Below are positions 1 through 5,030 of a stretch of 5,030 nucleotides of DNA, one piece after another (the first letter of the stretch is position 1; every line of letters begins with the position of its first letter). A program made the translations under genes and the position numbers. Under the pieces are notes generated by a model. It was given only the letters and a program-made list of their open reading frames with translations. It ran no database searches and had not been told where the DNA came from. Source of the stretch: a bacterium. GTDB lineage: Bacteria; Krumholzibacteriota; Krumholzibacteria; LZORAL124-64-63. Where the stretch lies: contig JAASSM010000200.1 in the NCBI GenBank assembly GCA_021767885.1, positions 1 to 5,030 of the forward strand, written 5' to 3'.

Positions 1-1
1 C

Positions 2-1669
2 GGCGCCGCCGCCGACGATGACGCGGCCCTGCACGTGACCGATCGGCGGTCCCTGTTCACCCTCGGCCGCATCAGCGCCCTGTACGACCGCCTGCTCACC
101 GGCGCGGTGCGCCGCCGCGTGCTCACGCTCGCGGTGGCCTTCGCCCTCTTCGCCGCCAGCGTCTGGGGCTTCGGCCGGCTGGGCATGGAGCTGATCCCGG
201 AGATGACCGAGGGCGAGTTCTTCTTCGAGGCCGAGCTGCCCGAGGGCACGAGCCTGGCGGCCACCGACCGCGTGCTGCAGCGCATGGAGGCCGCCGCCGG
301 GGCCCAGCCCGGCGTGGCGCTGCACTTCGCCACCGTGGGCAGCCGCAGCGGCGCCGGCGGGGTGACCACCAACACACGCGGCGAGAACCTGGGCCAGCTG
401 AACGTGGTGCTCGCCGACCGCGCCGACGAGGCGCTGGAGCTGCGCACCGCCGAGGCGCTGCGCGACAGCTTCGCGCGCATCCCGGACCTGCAGGCCAAGT
501 TCGGTCGTCCCGCCTACTTCACGCTCAAGACACCGGTGGAGGTGGAACTCTACGGCGAGGACCTCGACCTGCTGCGCGACTACTCCCTGGACCTGGCGCG
601 CCGCCTGGAGGGCGTGCCGGGCCTGGCCGACGTGCGCTCCAGCCTCGAGGCGGGCAACCCGGAGCTGCAGGTGGTCTTCGACCGCGACCGCCTGGCCTCC
701 CTCGGCCTGGACATGGCCTCGCTCTCGCAGGCGCTGCAGGATCGCGTCCAGGGCGCGGTGCCCACGCGGTTCCGCGAGCAGGATCGCCAGATCGACATCC
801 GCGTCCGCAACCGCGAGGCCGACCGCGCCAGCCTGGAGGACGTGCGCTCGCTGGTGATCCCCGGCCCGGGGGGTGAGCCCCTGCGCCTGGTCACCGTCGC
901 GGACGTGCGCCTGGACCGCGGCCCGGCCGAGGTCCATCGCCTGCAGCAGCAGCGCGCCGCCGTGGTCTCGGCCAACCTGGACGACCGCGCCCTGGGCGCG
1001 GCCATCGCCGACGTCGAGGCCGTCCTCGCCGACGCGCCGCCGCCGGAGGGGATCACCGTGGAGCTGGGCGGCCAGAGCGAGGAGATGGCGGTGAGCTTCG
1101 CCAGCCTGCGCTTCGCCCTGGCCCTGGCCGTGTTCCTGGTCTACCTGGTGATGGCGGCCACCTTCGAGAGCTTCCTGCACCCGCTGATCGTGCTGTTCAC
1201 CATCCCGCTGGCGCTGGTGGGCGTGGTGGCCGCGCTGCTGGCCACGGGCACCACCGTGACGGTGATCGTGCTCATCGGCGCGGTGATGCTGGTGGGCATC
1301 GTGGTCAACAACGCCATCGTGCTCATCGACACCATCAACCGTTACCGGCGCGGGGGCCTGCAGAAGCGGGAGGCCGTGCTGCGCGCCGGCCACGCGCGTC
1401 TGCGGCCCATCCTGATGACCACCGCCACCACGGTGCTCGGCCTGCTGCCCATGGCCATCAGCTTCGGCCAGGGCAGCGAGCTGCGCTCGCCCCTGGCCAT
1501 CACCGTGGCGGGGGGGCTGCTGCTCTCCACGCTGCTGACGCTGGTGGTGATCCCGGCGGCCTACGCGCTGGTGCCCTCGACGGTGCGGGCGGAGGAGCCC
1601 GTGGGCGCCAGCGGCGGGCCGGATCCGTCGGCGCCGCCGTTGCCGGCGCCGCAGCCGGGCCGGGATTAA
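2..1669 (+). CDS. RND-superfamily efflux permease, C-terminal half (5' end outside window)
   Basis: Inner-membrane proton-driven RND transporter, probably of the hydrophobe/amphiphile efflux (AcrB-like) type, which would work as a trimer with a periplasmic adaptor and an outer-membrane channel. The frame is open from the window edge and gives 555 residues, about half of a usual ~1030-residue permease. Counting from the first visible codon, TM7 is at about 40-57, followed by the family-typical [14 protein letters not shown]. The second periplasmic porter/docking loop covers about 62-360. TM8-TM12 lie at about 367-387, 393-414, 418-445, 468-487 and 495-524. The motif [11 protein letters not shown] in TM10 and LRPILMTT before TM11 are classic RND signatures. 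At the place of the AcrB TM10 lysine (Lys940) there is Asn, as in many AcrB relatives. The TM4 aspartates that carry protons are in the missing half. The last ~30 residues are a Pro/Ala/Gly-rich tail. A GTG at 35 is not the start, because the frame continues upstream and TM1-TM6 must precede. The family is certain; substrate and subfamily (multidrug, SwrC-like or metal) are not. Confidence 0.95.
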   Translation, partial: GAAADDDAALHVTDRRSLFTLGRISALYDRLLTGAVRRRVLTLAVAFALFAASVWGFGRLGMELIPEMTEGEFFFEAELPEGTSLAATDRVLQRMEAAAGAQPGVALHFATVGSRSGAGGVTTNTRGENLGQLNVVLADRADEALELRTAEALRDSFARIPDLQAKFGRPAYFTLKTPVEVELYGEDLDLLRDYSLDLARRLEGVPGLADVRSSLEAGNPELQVVFDRDRLASLGLDMASLSQALQDRVQGAVPTRFREQDRQIDIRVRNREADRASLEDVRSLVIPGPGGEPLRLVTVADVRLDRGPAEVHRLQQQRAAVVSANLDDRALGAAIADVEAVLADAPPPEGITVELGGQSEEMAVSFASLRFALALAVFLVYLVMAATFESFLHPLIVLFTIPLALVGVVAALLATGTTVTVIVLIGAVMLVGIVVNNAIVLIDTINRYRRGGLQKREAVLRAGHARLRPILMTTATTVLGLLPMAISFGQGSELRSPLAITVAGGLLLSTLLTLVVIPAAYALVPSTVRAEEPVGASGGPDPSAPPLPAPQPGRD

Positions 1670-1680
1670 GGGTTTCCCGG
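1660..1680 (+). other. Small GC-rich inverted repeat over the permease stop codon
   Basis: CCGGGA at 1660-1665 is perfectly complementary to TCCCGG at 1675-1680, giving a 6-bp stem around a 9-base loop that contains the TAA stop (1667-1669). Two further A-T pairs (1668-1669 with 1673-1674) could form inside if TT at 1666-1667 bulges out. No run of T follows, so it does not meet the pattern of an intrinsic terminator. It could slow exonucleases or give weak attenuation, or it may be chance in GC-rich DNA. The rest of the 86-bp gap shows no recognisable promoter or operator. Confidence 0.25.
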
Positions 1681-1742
1681 AGTCAAGGGGCGGGTCCTCG
1701 CGGTCGATACCGGTTCCAGACGGAGCCGAATGCCCCGACCGA

Positions 1743-1748
1743 CGAGGT
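1743..1748 (+). promoter_or_regulatory. Shine-Dalgarno-like site of the sensor kinase gene
   Basis: CGAGGT contains GAGG at 1744-1747, complementary to the anti-Shine-Dalgarno end of 16S rRNA, with 8 bases between it and the ATG at 1756. It supports ATG 1756 over the in-frame ATG at 1804, which would delete the Arg-rich start of the signal peptide, and over the out-of-frame ATG at 1730. Confidence 0.6.
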
Positions 1749-1755
1749 CTCGCCC

Positions 1756-5030
<3,275 letters not shown>

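Noticed and set aside
35..37. GTG at 35 as the start of the permease gene
   Set aside because: The frame stays open to the window edge, and the protein begins just before TM7, so the first half of an RND permease must lie upstream.
1670..1755. Sigma-70-type promoter in the intergenic gap
   Set aside because: No pair of -35 and -10 hexamers with proper spacing is visible; TCGATAC near 1704-1710 is the only AT-leaning candidate and has no matching -35.

Overview
The window is a short stretch of a very GC-rich bacterial chromosome. Third codon positions are almost all G or C, and the rare codons TTA, CTA and TCA are absent from nearly all of the second gene. It carries two co-directional plus-strand genes, both cut by the window edges. 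The RND pump family and the envelope-spanning sensor point to a Gram-negative (diderm) organism. High-GC Proteobacteria such as Xanthomonadales or Myxococcota, and high-GC phyla such as Acidobacteriota, Gemmatimonadota or Krumholzibacteriota, would all fit. Nothing here fixes the taxon more narrowly.

Layout. (1) Positions 2-1669 hold the C-terminal half of an RND-superfamily efflux permease: TM7, the second periplasmic porter loop, TM8-TM12 and a Pro/Ala-rich tail. Its N-terminal half lies left of the window. (2) Positions 1670-1755 are an 86-bp gap. It has a small GC-rich inverted repeat across the permease stop codon and a Shine-Dalgarno-like GAGG ahead of the next gene. I see no convincing promoter or intrinsic terminator. 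(3) Positions 1756-5030 hold a large hybrid sensor histidine kinase, 1091 codons visible. It has a signal peptide, fourteen beta-propeller blades (two seven-bladed propellers), a Y_Y_Y domain, one transmembrane helix, HisKA and HATPase_c domains, and the start of a receiver domain where the window ends.

How the genes may work together. The kinase reads as a one-piece two-component sensor of the HTCS type. The periplasmic propellers and Y_Y_Y domain would sense a ligand, the single helix would pass the signal inward, and the kinase core would feed phosphate to a receiver and further domains beyond the window. The short same-strand gap to the permease gene allows co-transcription or a functional link such as pump control, but this is inference from position only.

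I found no mobile element, CRISPR array, RNA gene or clearly novel system. The most notable points are the complete 14-blade sensor, a non-canonical acidic pocket (Asp-Gly-Asp) at the start of the receiver, and a 3.3-kb antisense open frame that codon usage explains.
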